A stretch of DNA of 64,000 nt from Apilactobacillus kunkeei (GTDB lineage Bacteria > Bacillota > Bacilli > Lactobacillales > Lactobacillaceae): positions 1 through 64,000 of the forward strand of contig NZ_JXDF01000031.1 of the NCBI RefSeq assembly GCF_001308195.1. Reading direction: 5' to 3'. Positions 19,574 through 29,403 of the stretch are shown in pieces. The translations under genes were made by a program, and so were the position numbers. Within the stretch, counting starts at the first letter, position 1, and every line of letters starts with the position of its first letter. The notes under the pieces are model-generated. The model had not been told where the DNA came from, did not search any database, and saw only the letters and a list, made by a program, of their open reading frames with translations.

Positions 19574-20470
19574 ATCTTAAAGATTGAAAATATTTCCAAA
19601 TCATTTTCAAAAGTCCAAGCTTTAAACAACGTTTCATTCGAAGCTAAAGACGGCCAAATTCTTGGCCTAATCGGACAAAACGGTGCTGGTAAATCAACAA
19701 CCTTTCACAGCATTCTTCGTTTTATCGAATTTGATGGAAAAATTACATTAAACAATCACGAAATCACCGTTAAGGACTTCAACGAAGTGGGATATCTTCC
19801 AGAAGAACGTAGTCTATTCGAAGACCTAACAATTGAAAGTCAAATTACATACTTTGCGGAACTAAAGGGCCGCGACAAAAAATGGGTCAAGGAACGCATT
19901 GACTCATGGTTAAAACGCTTCGAAGTTAAGGGAGAAGCAAAGGACAAAATTAAATCATTATCTAAGGGTAACCAACAAAAGGTCCAACTAATCTGTACCC
20001 TAATTCATGAACCAAAGTTGGTAATTCTAGATGAACCATTTAGTGGTTTGGACCCTGTTAACGCCGATCTTTTAAAGAAAGAAATCATCAGAACTAAGGA
20101 AAATGGTGCTGCCATCATCTTCTCAAGTCATGACATGAACAACGTTGAAGAACTTTGTGATCACGTCGTCATGCTTAGAAACGGTAATGTTGTTTTAAAC
20201 GGTGGCGTTGATGAAATCAGAAACCAATTCGGCAAGAAATACATCTTTGTGACAACTGACATGTCCGTAAACGAACTAGCTGCACTTGATGGTGTCAGCG
20301 AAGTGGTTGCACGTGGTCATAACCGTTACAAGATTACCCTTACTGATGAAGAATACGGTAAGGCCCTCTTCAACGCCGTGAGTCGTGGCGAATACATCGA
20401 AGAATTCAGCCAACAACCACCTACATTAGATGAAATCTTTAGAGAGAAGGCGGTGGCAAAACATGCATAA
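19574..20470 (+). CDS. ABC exporter ATPase with apparent ATC start codon
   Basis: Reading from 19574 gives 298 residues. Walker A is GQNGAGKS (34-41), signature LSKGNQQK, Walker B LVILDEPFSGLDP and H-loop IIFSSHDM. It belongs to the NatA/YhaQ-type ATPases, paired with the ABC-2 permease gene that overlaps its end. There is no in-frame ATG, GTG or TTG between the upstream stop (19544) and 19787, which already lies past Walker A. The codon where Met is expected, just before LKIENISKSF, is ATC at 19574, 8 nt after GGAG. Either ATC initiates translation, or an ATG has mutated or been misread. The export substrate is unknown. Confidence 0.8.
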   Translation: MLKIENISKSFSKVQALNNVSFEAKDGQILGLIGQNGAGKSTTFHSILRFIEFDGKITLNNHEITVKDFNEVGYLPEERSLFEDLTIESQITYFAELKGRDKKWVKERIDSWLKRFEVKGEAKDKIKSLSKGNQQKVQLICTLIHEPKLVILDEPFSGLDPVNADLLKKEIIRTKENGAAIIFSSHDMNNVEELCDHVVMLRNGNVVLNGGVDEIRNQFGKKYIFVTTDMSVNELAALDGVSEVVARGHNRYKITLTDEEYGKALFNAVSRGEYIEEFSQQPPTLDEIFREKAVAKHA

Positions 20471-21707
20471 GTTCAATATTGTCTTCATGAGAAACTACCT
20501 ACTACACTTAAAATCAAAGAGTTTCATCGCTTTGCTAGTCACACCAATCGTTTCAGTCTTAATTAGTGCTGGAATTGGTGGACTAGTTGCCAGTTCAACC
20601 AACAACTTTGACGACTACCAAGTCGCCGTTGTCGGGGATTCAAGCGTTAAAAGTGAACTAGTATCCAAGGATAAAGATTCCATTGATACCAGCATCAAGT
20701 CCGAAAGTAACGCCAAAAAGGAACTTAAGAAGGACAATATTGATGGTTACATCAAGGTTTCCAAGGAAAACAACCAATACAAAATTAACTTTTTTGGAAG
20801 TAGCTCCTTAGATAGCGACGTTAAGGCCGATTTATTAGCAATTGTGAACCAAAAACAATCTGCCATTAACGTTAAAACCAGTAATGTCACTAGCGAACAA
20901 TACAAACAATTGTCTGTAAAACCAGCGTTTAAGTCATCAATCACTGATAAGGAAAAGAAACAAAAATCTGATCAAACATCCAATGCTAATACAGCATCAA
21001 TCTATGTATTAATCTTTATTTCCTACTTCTTTACCTTAATTTATGCTTCCATCATGTCCACCACTATCGCCAAGGAAAAAGGCACCAAGATTTCAGAAGT
21101 TATCTTCAGTAGTGTCTCACCTAGCACATACTTTAGTGGTAAGGTTGGTGCCGTGATTGCTTTGATGGCAACACAAATGGTAATTTACAGCGGTGCCGGA
21201 GTGATTGCATACTTCGTATTGAATATGTATCCATTCTTTAACTCACTATTTACATCCCAACACATATTGATTAGTACGTTTATCGGTAATATCTTTAGTA
21301 TTAACCTACTATTCATCTTAGTTGGTTTCGTAATCTCAATCGTGCTTGCAGCGATTTGTGGTTCTCTTTCAGCCAACGTTGAAGGAGCCGCCAAGTCATC
21401 TCAACCACTTGTATTCTTGATTTTATTTATCTTCGTGCTTTCATTTAATTTTGTTAATGATGGTTTTTCTGATTCAATCTTTTCACAAGTTGGATCATAC
21501 ATCCCACTATTCTCATCATTCTTGATGCCAATTAGATTGATTAATCATGCTGCAAACTTATTTGAAGGAATCATTTCACTATTGATTGCGATTGCCTTCA
21601 TCGCTTTTGTTACTTACAAGTTCTCAAATGTTTACAAGTTATTCATGCTAAACAGTGAAGAAGGTAGCTTCTTCAAACGTATTAGATCAGCTTTAAACAA
21701 TAAATAA
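20463..21707 (+). CDS. ABC-2 type exporter permease (NatB/YhaP-like)
   Basis: The protein has 414 residues from the ATG at 20463, overlapping the ATPase gene by 8 nt. Helix 1 (about 20-40) is followed by a large extracellular domain (about 45-185, rich in Lys, Asp and Ser). A cluster of about five helices (about 190-390) then begins with SIYVLIFISYFFTLIYASIMS. The phrase TTIAKEKGTKISEVIFSSVSP is typical of YhaP/NatB permeases. With the upstream ATPase it forms one exporter; family members extrude Na+ or peptides, but the substrate here is not determinable. Confidence 0.87.
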   Translation: MHKFNIVFMRNYLLHLKSKSFIALLVTPIVSVLISAGIGGLVASSTNNFDDYQVAVVGDSSVKSELVSKDKDSIDTSIKSESNAKKELKKDNIDGYIKVSKENNQYKINFFGSSSLDSDVKADLLAIVNQKQSAINVKTSNVTSEQYKQLSVKPAFKSSITDKEKKQKSDQTSNANTASIYVLIFISYFFTLIYASIMSTTIAKEKGTKISEVIFSSVSPSTYFSGKVGAVIALMATQMVIYSGAGVIAYFVLNMYPFFNSLFTSQHILISTFIGNIFSINLLFILVGFVISIVLAAICGSLSANVEGAAKSSQPLVFLILFIFVLSFNFVNDGFSDSIFSQVGSYIPLFSSFLMPIRLINHAANLFEGIISLLIAIAFIAFVTYKFSNVYKLFMLNSEEGSFFKRIRSALNNK

Positions 21708-21713
21708 GAAAAT

Positions 21714-21752
21714 AAAAATAACCCTGAACTTTTATGTTCAGGGTTATTTTTT
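21714..21752. terminator. Shared terminator, ABC exporter and addA
   Basis: The stem AAAATAACCCTGAAC/GTTCAGGGTTATTTT lies between convergent genes. Confidence 0.9.
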
Positions 21753-24700
21753 ACTTAATTTTGACTGGTTTATTAATTGATAGTAGATAAATAAATTTAT
21801 CAGTAACCGGTTTATGCAAGATGTTTTCCAACGCCTTAGCATATAGGTTAATTTGACCCTTGTACTTCTTAACGGCCTTATCAATACTTCTATCACTATC
21901 ATTTGGAACGTAGTCGGTCTTGTAATCAAACAAGATGACTTCATCGTCTAACTCGATATAACCATCAATAATCCCGTGAATTAGGATTTTTTCTGGTGAA
22001 TCGGCGTCAAAACCAGGGAATACAAGATTGGCATCCATTAGCATCGAGAATGGTGCTTCACGATGAATTCTTTCTGGATGAGCCAGCATTTGTAGTCCTA
22101 ATTCACTGTCAAACACATTAATAACTTCTTGGGTTTGAATTAAGTCAGCGATTTCTGGGGTAACGATTTTATCGGCAACTAAACGTTGTAGCATCCCTAC
22201 CACGTCTCCTACTTCTGGCTTGTGGTCCAATGGCACCTCTTGTAGCAACAAGTGGGTGGCAGTACCGACTTCAGCAGGACTTGGTTTGACAACCGATTGC
22301 ATGAACTTAGGAACCGTGAAGTTTGAACTGACGTACATGTTCTTTTGCTTATTGTTTTCTTGCCAATGTTCATCATAGTTACCCAATTGAATGCTATCCG
22401 GATCTTCAAATAGTCGTTTAATTTCGGAAACTGATTGATAAGCAGTGGTATGGGTCGCAACTTGATTTTGATAAGTGAAGTCCAAGACCTGGTCAACATC
22501 ATCAACATTGATATCCTTTGGCACCATCTTCTTGGCACTTTCAACAATGTGATTTAACCACTTGGCACTAACCGCACTGTCGCCTGATGGGCTGTGTTGA
22601 GCTAGGTCGTTTGCATTCACGAATTCAACATCAAAGTTAGTCTGATCATCATCTAAACCTTTATAGGTAACGTCGTCACCGAACTTGTTTCTAAAGTTAG
22701 GATGACGGACCAATGCAGGTCCAATCCAGTCTAGGTAACTCTTGGCACCACTTCTTAAAGCGGCATCGACTAGTAAGGTGTCACCACTGGCAGCCTTGTT
22801 CCAGGCATCGATGACCTTAGTTCTGTCGTTTTCATTCTTGCTGGCACCAACGATGAATAATTGTTGCTCAGCACGGGTTAACGCAACGTATAGTTTACGC
22901 ATTTCTTCGGCCAATAAGCCTTGGTTTTCGATTGCACCAACCACTTGGCGTTGCAATGAATCTTGTTTGATTCTAGTTTCAGGGTCGGTGTAGGTAATTC
23001 CTAGTCCTAGATGATCATTTAGGATGTAGGCCTTATTGCTGTCTTGTCTATTGAAACCATGTGAGGCATCCATTAGGAAGACGACAGGGAATTCTAGTCC
23101 CTTACTACCATGAATGGTCATTACTGATACTGCGTCTTGGTTGTCATCAGCATTGGCCTCATCCAAGTCTTCGTTTCTTTCTTGCATGCGACGCACAAAT
23201 CGAACGAATTGGAATAATCCCTTAAAACTAGTTTGTTCGTAGTCATATGCACGTTCGTATAGGGCATGTAAGTTAGCTTGGCGTTGTCTTCCAGCAGGCA
23301 TCCCTCCAACGTAATCCAGGAATCCGGTGGTTTCATAGATGTCCCAGATTAAATCAACAATCGCATGTTGTTGGGCAACATCTCTGAAGTGTTTTAATTG
23401 TTCGACAAATGTCTTCACGCGTGAGAATACTTGGTCACCAAATTCGGAGTGATCCATGTTTTCGTAATTGTCGTAGAAATTAATTACGGCATTGAAGTAA
23501 TCACCGGTCTTTTGGTTAATTCTCAAGTATGCCAATTGGTTTTCATTTAAACCAACCATTGGCGAACGCAATACCGCCACCAACGGAATGTCTTGGTATG
23601 GATTATCGATGATTGATAACATCGACATCATAATTTGAATTTCGGTGGTCTTGAAGTAACTTTGCGCCCCGTTGATTAGGACTGGAATGTTGTATGAACC
23701 AAAGATATCGGAAATGATGAGGTTGTTATTTCTCGTCGAAGAAATAATTGAGATATCAGAGTATTGAATTGGACGCATCACTTGTTTGTCACGGTCAAAC
23801 ACTGGTAGCTGCTTTTCAACCATTTCGTTAATCTTTTGGGCGACCATTTCGACTTGGCCATGCGCACTGTCTTGGACTTGGAATTGGTCGTCGATTGGTT
23901 CTTCTTCGTCGTCCTTACTTTCGTAAATCATCACATCAACATTGGATTGTAATTCGTCTGGATAGTATTTCGCACCGGCCTTTAGTTTGGCATCCCCGGT
24001 GTAGTCAATTTCACCAACTCGTTTGTCCATTGTTTGGGTGAAAACTAAGTTGATGAAGTCATCGATGTTTTCTGCGGAACGGAAGTTATCGGGTAAGACA
24101 ATGGTGTGGCCATCTTCGCTATCCATGCGTTCAATAAACATTGATGGATCGGCTAGACGGAAACGGTAGATGGATTGCTTAACGTCTCCCACCATGAACA
24201 TATTGCTGTGTTCTGGGTTCGCCAATGTTGATAAAATCGCGTCTTGTAGACGATTATTATCTTGGTATTCATCGACCATGATTTCATTATATTGATTTTG
24301 GAGGTTCACTCTGACAGCCTTAGATTCGCCGTCTGAGCCAGATAGGATATCGTAGGCATAATGTTCCACATCAATGAATTCTAGACAATGACGCTTCAAT
24401 TTAGCCTTTTGATAGCTATCTGTGAATGCTAGGACAACTTGTATCAATTTCTCGATTAATTGCTTGGAAGCCTTCATTACTGAAAGGTTTTCTTCTTCGT
24501 TTAATGCAAAGTATTTATCAGGTAGTTTTTGAACCGCCTTCTTGGCGTTGTCACGAATGTCTTTGATACGGTCATGAAGTCCCTTGGCGATGTCGTCATA
24601 GTCCTTGGTAACACGTGGGAAAGCCTTGAACTTGATATCTTCAAAGGCTTGCTTAATGTCGTTCCAATCGGAATCAGGCAACATGTCATATAGACCATTG

Positions 24701-25476
24701 ATATTATCGATATCGACTTGAACGGCATCCGCTTCCTTTTCCATCAAATTTTCGTCAGCAATGCGTTTAGCAGATTCAAAAGATAGACGTTGTTGTGTTA
24801 AATCATTTTGAATGAATGGTAGTAGATTGTTTTGGTAAAAGTCGGAATGAATCAAATCATCCCCATCGATATCGTAAATCTTAGTGGTATTTTTCAACCA
24901 TTCAATTGGGTCACGGTTTACGTTGGCATAGTCGTAAATTCTAAATACTAAGTCGGTTAGCCCATCATCGGAACGGTCATTGGAGAAGTTTTCGGTCAAT
25001 TGAGCAAATAGCCCATCACTATCGTTGGCGTATAGATCTTCACGAACTGAATCCCAGACCTGTTCTTTTAGCATTTGGCTTTCTGTTTGATCCGCCAACA
25101 GTCTAAAGTTAGGGTCCAAATCAATAATGTAGTAGTAACTTTGGACGATTTTTTGACAGAATGAGTCCATTGTTGAAATATCAGCGACTGGCAAACGACG
25201 TAACTGACGCACTAAAAATGCCTTAACGTCGGAGTCAGTGGCTTTTTTCAATTCTTGTTGAAGTGCCTTTTGAATACGGTCACGCATTTCCTTGGCAGCG
25301 GCCTTGGTAAAGGTAACGATTAGCATTTCATCAATGTTGACGCGGTCGTGTAACAACTTGTTGATAACACGATCAACTAAGACACGGGTCTTACCAGAAC
25401 CGGCTGAGGCTGAAACGAGGACGTTTTCATCAAAATGTCCGGTAACGGCTTCTTTTTGTGGCTTTGTGTATTCCAT
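21751..25476 (-). CDS. addA: ATP-dependent helicase/nuclease subunit A (RexA)
   Basis: The protein has 1241 residues, full length for AddA. It has a UvrD/SF1 helicase core: Walker A SASAGSGKT (near 22-30), DEYQDNNRLQ, GDVKQSIYRFR and VMTIHGSKGLEFPVV. A C-terminal PD-(D/E)XK nuclease follows, with HGIIDGYIELDDEVILFDYKTDY. AddA and AddB together resect double-strand breaks to load RecA, doing the job of RecBCD. Its ATG overlaps the addB stop in a TAATG junction, so the two are translationally coupled. Confidence 0.97.
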   Translation of the reverse strand: MEYTKPQKEAVTGHFDENVLVSASAGSGKTRVLVDRVINKLLHDRVNIDEMLIVTFTKAAAKEMRDRIQKALQQELKKATDSDVKAFLVRQLRRLPVADISTMDSFCQKIVQSYYYIIDLDPNFRLLADQTESQMLKEQVWDSVREDLYANDSDGLFAQLTENFSNDRSDDGLTDLVFRIYDYANVNRDPIEWLKNTTKIYDIDGDDLIHSDFYQNNLLPFIQNDLTQQRLSFESAKRIADENLMEKEADAVQVDIDNINGLYDMLPDSDWNDIKQAFEDIKFKAFPRVTKDYDDIAKGLHDRIKDIRDNAKKAVQKLPDKYFALNEEENLSVMKASKQLIEKLIQVVLAFTDSYQKAKLKRHCLEFIDVEHYAYDILSGSDGESKAVRVNLQNQYNEIMVDEYQDNNRLQDAILSTLANPEHSNMFMVGDVKQSIYRFRLADPSMFIERMDSEDGHTIVLPDNFRSAENIDDFINLVFTQTMDKRVGEIDYTGDAKLKAGAKYYPDELQSNVDVMIYESKDDEEEPIDDQFQVQDSAHGQVEMVAQKINEMVEKQLPVFDRDKQVMRPIQYSDISIISSTRNNNLIISDIFGSYNIPVLINGAQSYFKTTEIQIMMSMLSIIDNPYQDIPLVAVLRSPMVGLNENQLAYLRINQKTGDYFNAVINFYDNYENMDHSEFGDQVFSRVKTFVEQLKHFRDVAQQHAIVDLIWDIYETTGFLDYVGGMPAGRQRQANLHALYERAYDYEQTSFKGLFQFVRFVRRMQERNEDLDEANADDNQDAVSVMTIHGSKGLEFPVVFLMDASHGFNRQDSNKAYILNDHLGLGITYTDPETRIKQDSLQRQVVGAIENQGLLAEEMRKLYVALTRAEQQLFIVGASKNENDRTKVIDAWNKAASGDTLLVDAALRSGAKSYLDWIGPALVRHPNFRNKFGDDVTYKGLDDDQTNFDVEFVNANDLAQHSPSGDSAVSAKWLNHIVESAKKMVPKDINVDDVDQVLDFTYQNQVATHTTAYQSVSEIKRLFEDPDSIQLGNYDEHWQENNKQKNMYVSSNFTVPKFMQSVVKPSPAEVGTATHLLLQEVPLDHKPEVGDVVGMLQRLVADKIVTPEIADLIQTQEVINVFDSELGLQMLAHPERIHREAPFSMLMDANLVFPGFDADSPEKILIHGIIDGYIELDDEVILFDYKTDYVPNDSDRSIDKAVKKYKGQINLYAKALENILHKPVTDKFIYLLSINKPVKIK

Positions 25477-28400
25477 TATTGATTGTCCCCCCTTAGCATT
25501 TTCAAGACGTCTTCTAACGAGTAGTTAGGCACATCTCTGTAGTTATTTTCATTCAATAGCGGATCGAACTGCATGATTGAACGATAAGGTGTAAATTGCA
25601 TTGCGTCTTGGTTTTGACCAAAGCGCGCTGGTTTCAAATCGATGTTTCCAGTAAAGATTTCTAATCCGGCCTTCTTGATTAGGTCCTCGTTGTGAGATAG
25701 CAATAGGTCTAAGTCTTCGGGTTGCACGATTGGACTGGACTTGTAGAAACTACCATCTTTTTTCTTTCTCAGTGGATAAACGTTGGATGAACCGTACTTG
25801 TCATCTTCGATGGTCTTATCAATCTTATCCAATAGTTCACCGTCGTTTACTAGAATTCCTTGGTATTTTTGTTTGCTTAATACCGCTTCTTCAAATGACT
25901 TCTTCAAGTCATCCTTGGTGTACTTAGGATTGTAGATGTGCATGTAAACGGCACCGGCCAAGGCGGCCTTTTCTTCTTCATCAATGATGCCTAGGTTGTG
26001 CGCTAACACATCGATGTAGGTCATCATTTGCATGGAAGTTCCGTCGTATACACGGGAGAAGTCCAACTTACGTTCACTGGACTTGTAGTCGACAATTCCT
26101 AGGTAATTCTTGCCGTCGACGTTCATTGAATCGATTCTATCGATTCGACCACGGACGTTAACTAACTTCGCGGTCGTTAATTCGTTGCTCTTAGGCAATT
26201 CAAAACTAAGTGGTTTTAAGTCATCCTTGTGACCAACTTGACCGAATGATATTTCGGTCTTTTTCGCACGCATTGGTGTGTACTTGCTTTGTTTTTGAAT
26301 GGTTTCGATTGTGTGTTTAACGGTCTTAATCAATTGATTCTTGATGTAATTCATTCGACTAGAACTACTCAAAATGGTGTATTGGAAGTCATTTGGATCT
26401 TCTAACATCTTGGCCACAACGGTATCAACCAATTCGTTGATTGCTTGTTTATCCAAGTTTTCCAAGTCGATATGTTCTGAGTTCACAATGCGCATCAAGT
26501 GGTCCATTGATTCGTGGTAGAACTGACCGGTACTTGCTGGTGATAGGTCAAAGACATCACGTTCTTTTAGTTTCAAACCATAGCGCAAGAAGTATTCGTA
26601 TGGGTTGCTGTAGAATTGTTCCAACTTAGAGATGGAAGTATTGATTTTATCCCCGTATAAACCGGTAACGATTTCTGGCAACAATTGTGTTGGTGTGTTG
26701 TTGTAGTCTAAACCACCCAATAGTTTGTTGGTTAAGTCACGGTAGTTTAGGTTTTGATCTAGTTTGTTATATACATATTGCCATGCTGGGGCCAAATTAG
26801 AATTGTTTAGTTTGGCGTCTTGGCTGGCTTGAACCAGGTGACGAAGCGTTGAACGATAAGTTCCGACATATTCGTAGATATCCTTGGCATCAGCGGTTGG
26901 ATGACTGGGAATGTGTTGGATATCAATGCCGAAGTGTTCCGCAATTCTGGAAACGTATGGTGAGATGGCAACTGAAGATTCGTCACTATCGCCTAGACTG
27001 TAGGAAAAGATTAGCTTTTCACTACCTGATAGGAATGCTAGATAGTTTAGGAATGGATCGTTGGCCATTTGGTTTTCAGATGTTTCACGCAAGTATTGGT
27101 CATCGTCAAAGAAGTCACGCAAATCATCACGGTCCGCGTCACTAAATAGTGCTTCGTTGGTAATCTTATCGGGCATTACTTCGTCAGTGGCACCCATCAT
27201 GAAGACCACTTTACGGTTGTTCATTTGAACGATTCCACTTTCAGAAATGGCAACTTGGTCCAATGTGGAAGGAATTTGTGAGTAGTTGGCACCTGAGAAT
27301 CCACTTTGAAGAAGACTCAAAAAGTCGTCGGCAACAAATTCACGGTTCCCTAGAATTGAAACGTAGTCGTCCAATAAATTACAGAATGTTTGCCATACCT
27401 GTTCTGGTTGCGCCGCATCCAATAGATTGTCCTTTAAGATGGAGTCGTTACGCCATTGCTTTAGTCTTCTAACTACTCCCATGTCAACTAGGAATTGGAA
27501 TAATGTGGCAGCAGCTTCTTGACCCGTCTTGGCGTTTCGCATCTTCTTGAAGAATGGTGGGAAATTATCACCAATAAAGTGTCTAATCACGTTAATCTTC
27601 CCAGAAATATTGCGCATTCTGTCAGCTTGAACACCAAAATCACTGTCTGACAGCCATGCGTATTGCCAGTCTTCCTTTTGAGTCCAGCGAGAGCCTTCAT
27701 AACCATTCTTTAGTACCAAGTTTTCGGTTAAGGCAACGTATTGACGGTAATCGTCACCTTCAATAAAGTTACCGTTGCCATCACCTGGGACCATTAATTC
27801 GGTCTTTAATAAACGCATGACGTCTTGGTATTGGTACTTACGAGAGCCGTTTTCTAGACTGAAAAGAGCATCGATTAATTCGACCAATGGATGGTCTTCC
27901 ATTGATTTGGTAACGTCGTTAAACGCGGGAATGTCGAGTAGTTTAAATACTGGTTTGATTACGTTTTGGTACTTGTCCAAGTGACGAGTCAAGATTAAGA
28001 AATCGGAGTATTTGTAGCCACCATGAGCGACCATTTGGCGAATCTTCACCGCGATATTTTCCACTTCAGCAAACGGACTGTCGGCACGGTAGACCTGAAT
28101 GCTGTCAGGATTGCTTAGTGAACTCTTGTCGATATCGCCTAGTCCGGTGGATTGTGCCCAGTATGTATCTAGCTTGTGTAAATCATCAGACACGCGAAGA
28201 TTCTTGGCCATCTTATCGACTAATACGGGAACGTTATTGGCACGGGCAATATTGTAAAAACGGTTGTACCACTTGGCTGATTGGAAAAATAAGTTAGGAC
28301 CTTGTGGTAGTTCGTCGGGGTACTTGCGATCCAAGTTCAAACCAATGGTAACCCCAGCAGAACGCTTGATTAGTAGTTCGACTAGCTTGGCTTCTTGGGC

Positions 28401-29045
28401 GGTAAATTGGTTAAAGCCATTGAAGTAGAAATGACTGCGGGATAAGTCTAGTTCATCATTTTCGATAAAACGACAGAAAAGGTTTAAAACGTCTGATTTA
28501 TATAGGTAGATTCCTTGAGTTTGTTCCTCAAAAGCGCGGTAAATGATGATAAAATCATGCATTTTATCGCGTAATCCAGCGTTTAGTTTGTCATTGTTTT
28601 CAACGATTTTTTCAAGGTTGTCGGCAGAAATTTGGCCGGCTTGCATTTCACTGATTTGTTGAGCTAATTTTTGAATAAACCCAGGTTGGCCGGTTTCACC
28701 CCTAAAGACGGTCAATTCATCCTGGTGGTCGATTAAAATTTGGTAGATCAGCATGCTAATACCGGAGTCGCTTAGTCTTGTCTTTTGGTATTCTTGGTTA
28801 TTCTTCATGTAATACCAGACAAGTCGGGTAATGGAGAAAGTCTGGAACTTACTTTCGGCATAGATTGGTTCGTTGTTGGTGTTTAAGTCCTTTAAAGCTT
28901 GCACTTCGGATTCGAACTTAATGTGGTTAGGCACTAGATAGAAAAATTCATCATCAGGGTGATTGTTGATTGATTCTTTTAGTGAATCAACGATGACTTC
29001 TTCATGATCATAGCTGGCGGTTCCCAAAATAAATTGTAAAGACAT
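25476..29045 (-). CDS. addB: ATP-dependent nuclease subunit B (RexB)
   Basis: The protein has 1189 residues. At the N-terminus the Walker A loop of Bacillus AddB is replaced by FILGTASYDHEE, which has no GKT/S; this is the RexB form known from lactic acid bacteria. The C-terminal nuclease motif is GIVDYKSSERKLDF. The cysteines that hold the Fe-S cluster in Bacillus AddB are absent (for example, FYSNPYEYFLRYG where CPF is usual). It acts with AddA in break repair. AAGGGG precedes the ATG. Confidence 0.95.
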   Translation of the reverse strand: MSLQFILGTASYDHEEVIVDSLKESINNHPDDEFFYLVPNHIKFESEVQALKDLNTNNEPIYAESKFQTFSITRLVWYYMKNNQEYQKTRLSDSGISMLIYQILIDHQDELTVFRGETGQPGFIQKLAQQISEMQAGQISADNLEKIVENNDKLNAGLRDKMHDFIIIYRAFEEQTQGIYLYKSDVLNLFCRFIENDELDLSRSHFYFNGFNQFTAQEAKLVELLIKRSAGVTIGLNLDRKYPDELPQGPNLFFQSAKWYNRFYNIARANNVPVLVDKMAKNLRVSDDLHKLDTYWAQSTGLGDIDKSSLSNPDSIQVYRADSPFAEVENIAVKIRQMVAHGGYKYSDFLILTRHLDKYQNVIKPVFKLLDIPAFNDVTKSMEDHPLVELIDALFSLENGSRKYQYQDVMRLLKTELMVPGDGNGNFIEGDDYRQYVALTENLVLKNGYEGSRWTQKEDWQYAWLSDSDFGVQADRMRNISGKINVIRHFIGDNFPPFFKKMRNAKTGQEAAATLFQFLVDMGVVRRLKQWRNDSILKDNLLDAAQPEQVWQTFCNLLDDYVSILGNREFVADDFLSLLQSGFSGANYSQIPSTLDQVAISESGIVQMNNRKVVFMMGATDEVMPDKITNEALFSDADRDDLRDFFDDDQYLRETSENQMANDPFLNYLAFLSGSEKLIFSYSLGDSDESSVAISPYVSRIAEHFGIDIQHIPSHPTADAKDIYEYVGTYRSTLRHLVQASQDAKLNNSNLAPAWQYVYNKLDQNLNYRDLTNKLLGGLDYNNTPTQLLPEIVTGLYGDKINTSISKLEQFYSNPYEYFLRYGLKLKERDVFDLSPASTGQFYHESMDHLMRIVNSEHIDLENLDKQAINELVDTVVAKMLEDPNDFQYTILSSSSRMNYIKNQLIKTVKHTIETIQKQSKYTPMRAKKTEISFGQVGHKDDLKPLSFELPKSNELTTAKLVNVRGRIDRIDSMNVDGKNYLGIVDYKSSERKLDFSRVYDGTSMQMMTYIDVLAHNLGIIDEEEKAALAGAVYMHIYNPKYTKDDLKKSFEEAVLSKQKYQGILVNDGELLDKIDKTIEDDKYGSSNVYPLRKKKDGSFYKSSPIVQPEDLDLLLSHNEDLIKKAGLEIFTGNIDLKPARFGQNQDAMQFTPYRSIMQFDPLLNENNYRDVPNYSLEDVLKMLRGDNQ

Positions 29046-29211
29046 TTCATTACCCCTTTTTCATGAATTAATAGTCTAATTATATAATACGTGAAAACAT
29101 GTGTCAGACTTTTCAAACATTTAATTATTCTCCAAAAGATGATTAAGTCGGCGTTTATGCAAACGATAATTTTTTAATTGAAAAAAGTTTGGATTTTTCG
29201 AGTCATAATCT

Positions 29212-29240
29212 TTGGTGCAGTTATTCGGTTGTGGTATATT
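29212..29240 (+). promoter_or_regulatory. Promoter of the Mn-catalase gene
   Basis: TTGGTG (29212-29217) and TATATT (29235-29240) are 17 nt apart, leaving a leader of about 155 nt before the ATG. I tested that leader for a yybP-ykoY manganese riboswitch by eye and did not find its conserved segments. The rest of the 358-nt gap after addB holds nothing recognisable. Confidence 0.6.
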
Positions 29241-29403
29241 AAATCGTACACAAAATATTAATACAAAACGTATGGATATTTTGGGCAATAAAAAACAATT
29301 AAGATGTAATATAGGATCGATTTTTTATTTATTGGGATAAAGCTCTGACTTGGGTTTTAAAAATCGTCTACCGCCTTGAACATCTAAGGAAAGAGGTACT
29401 GTT

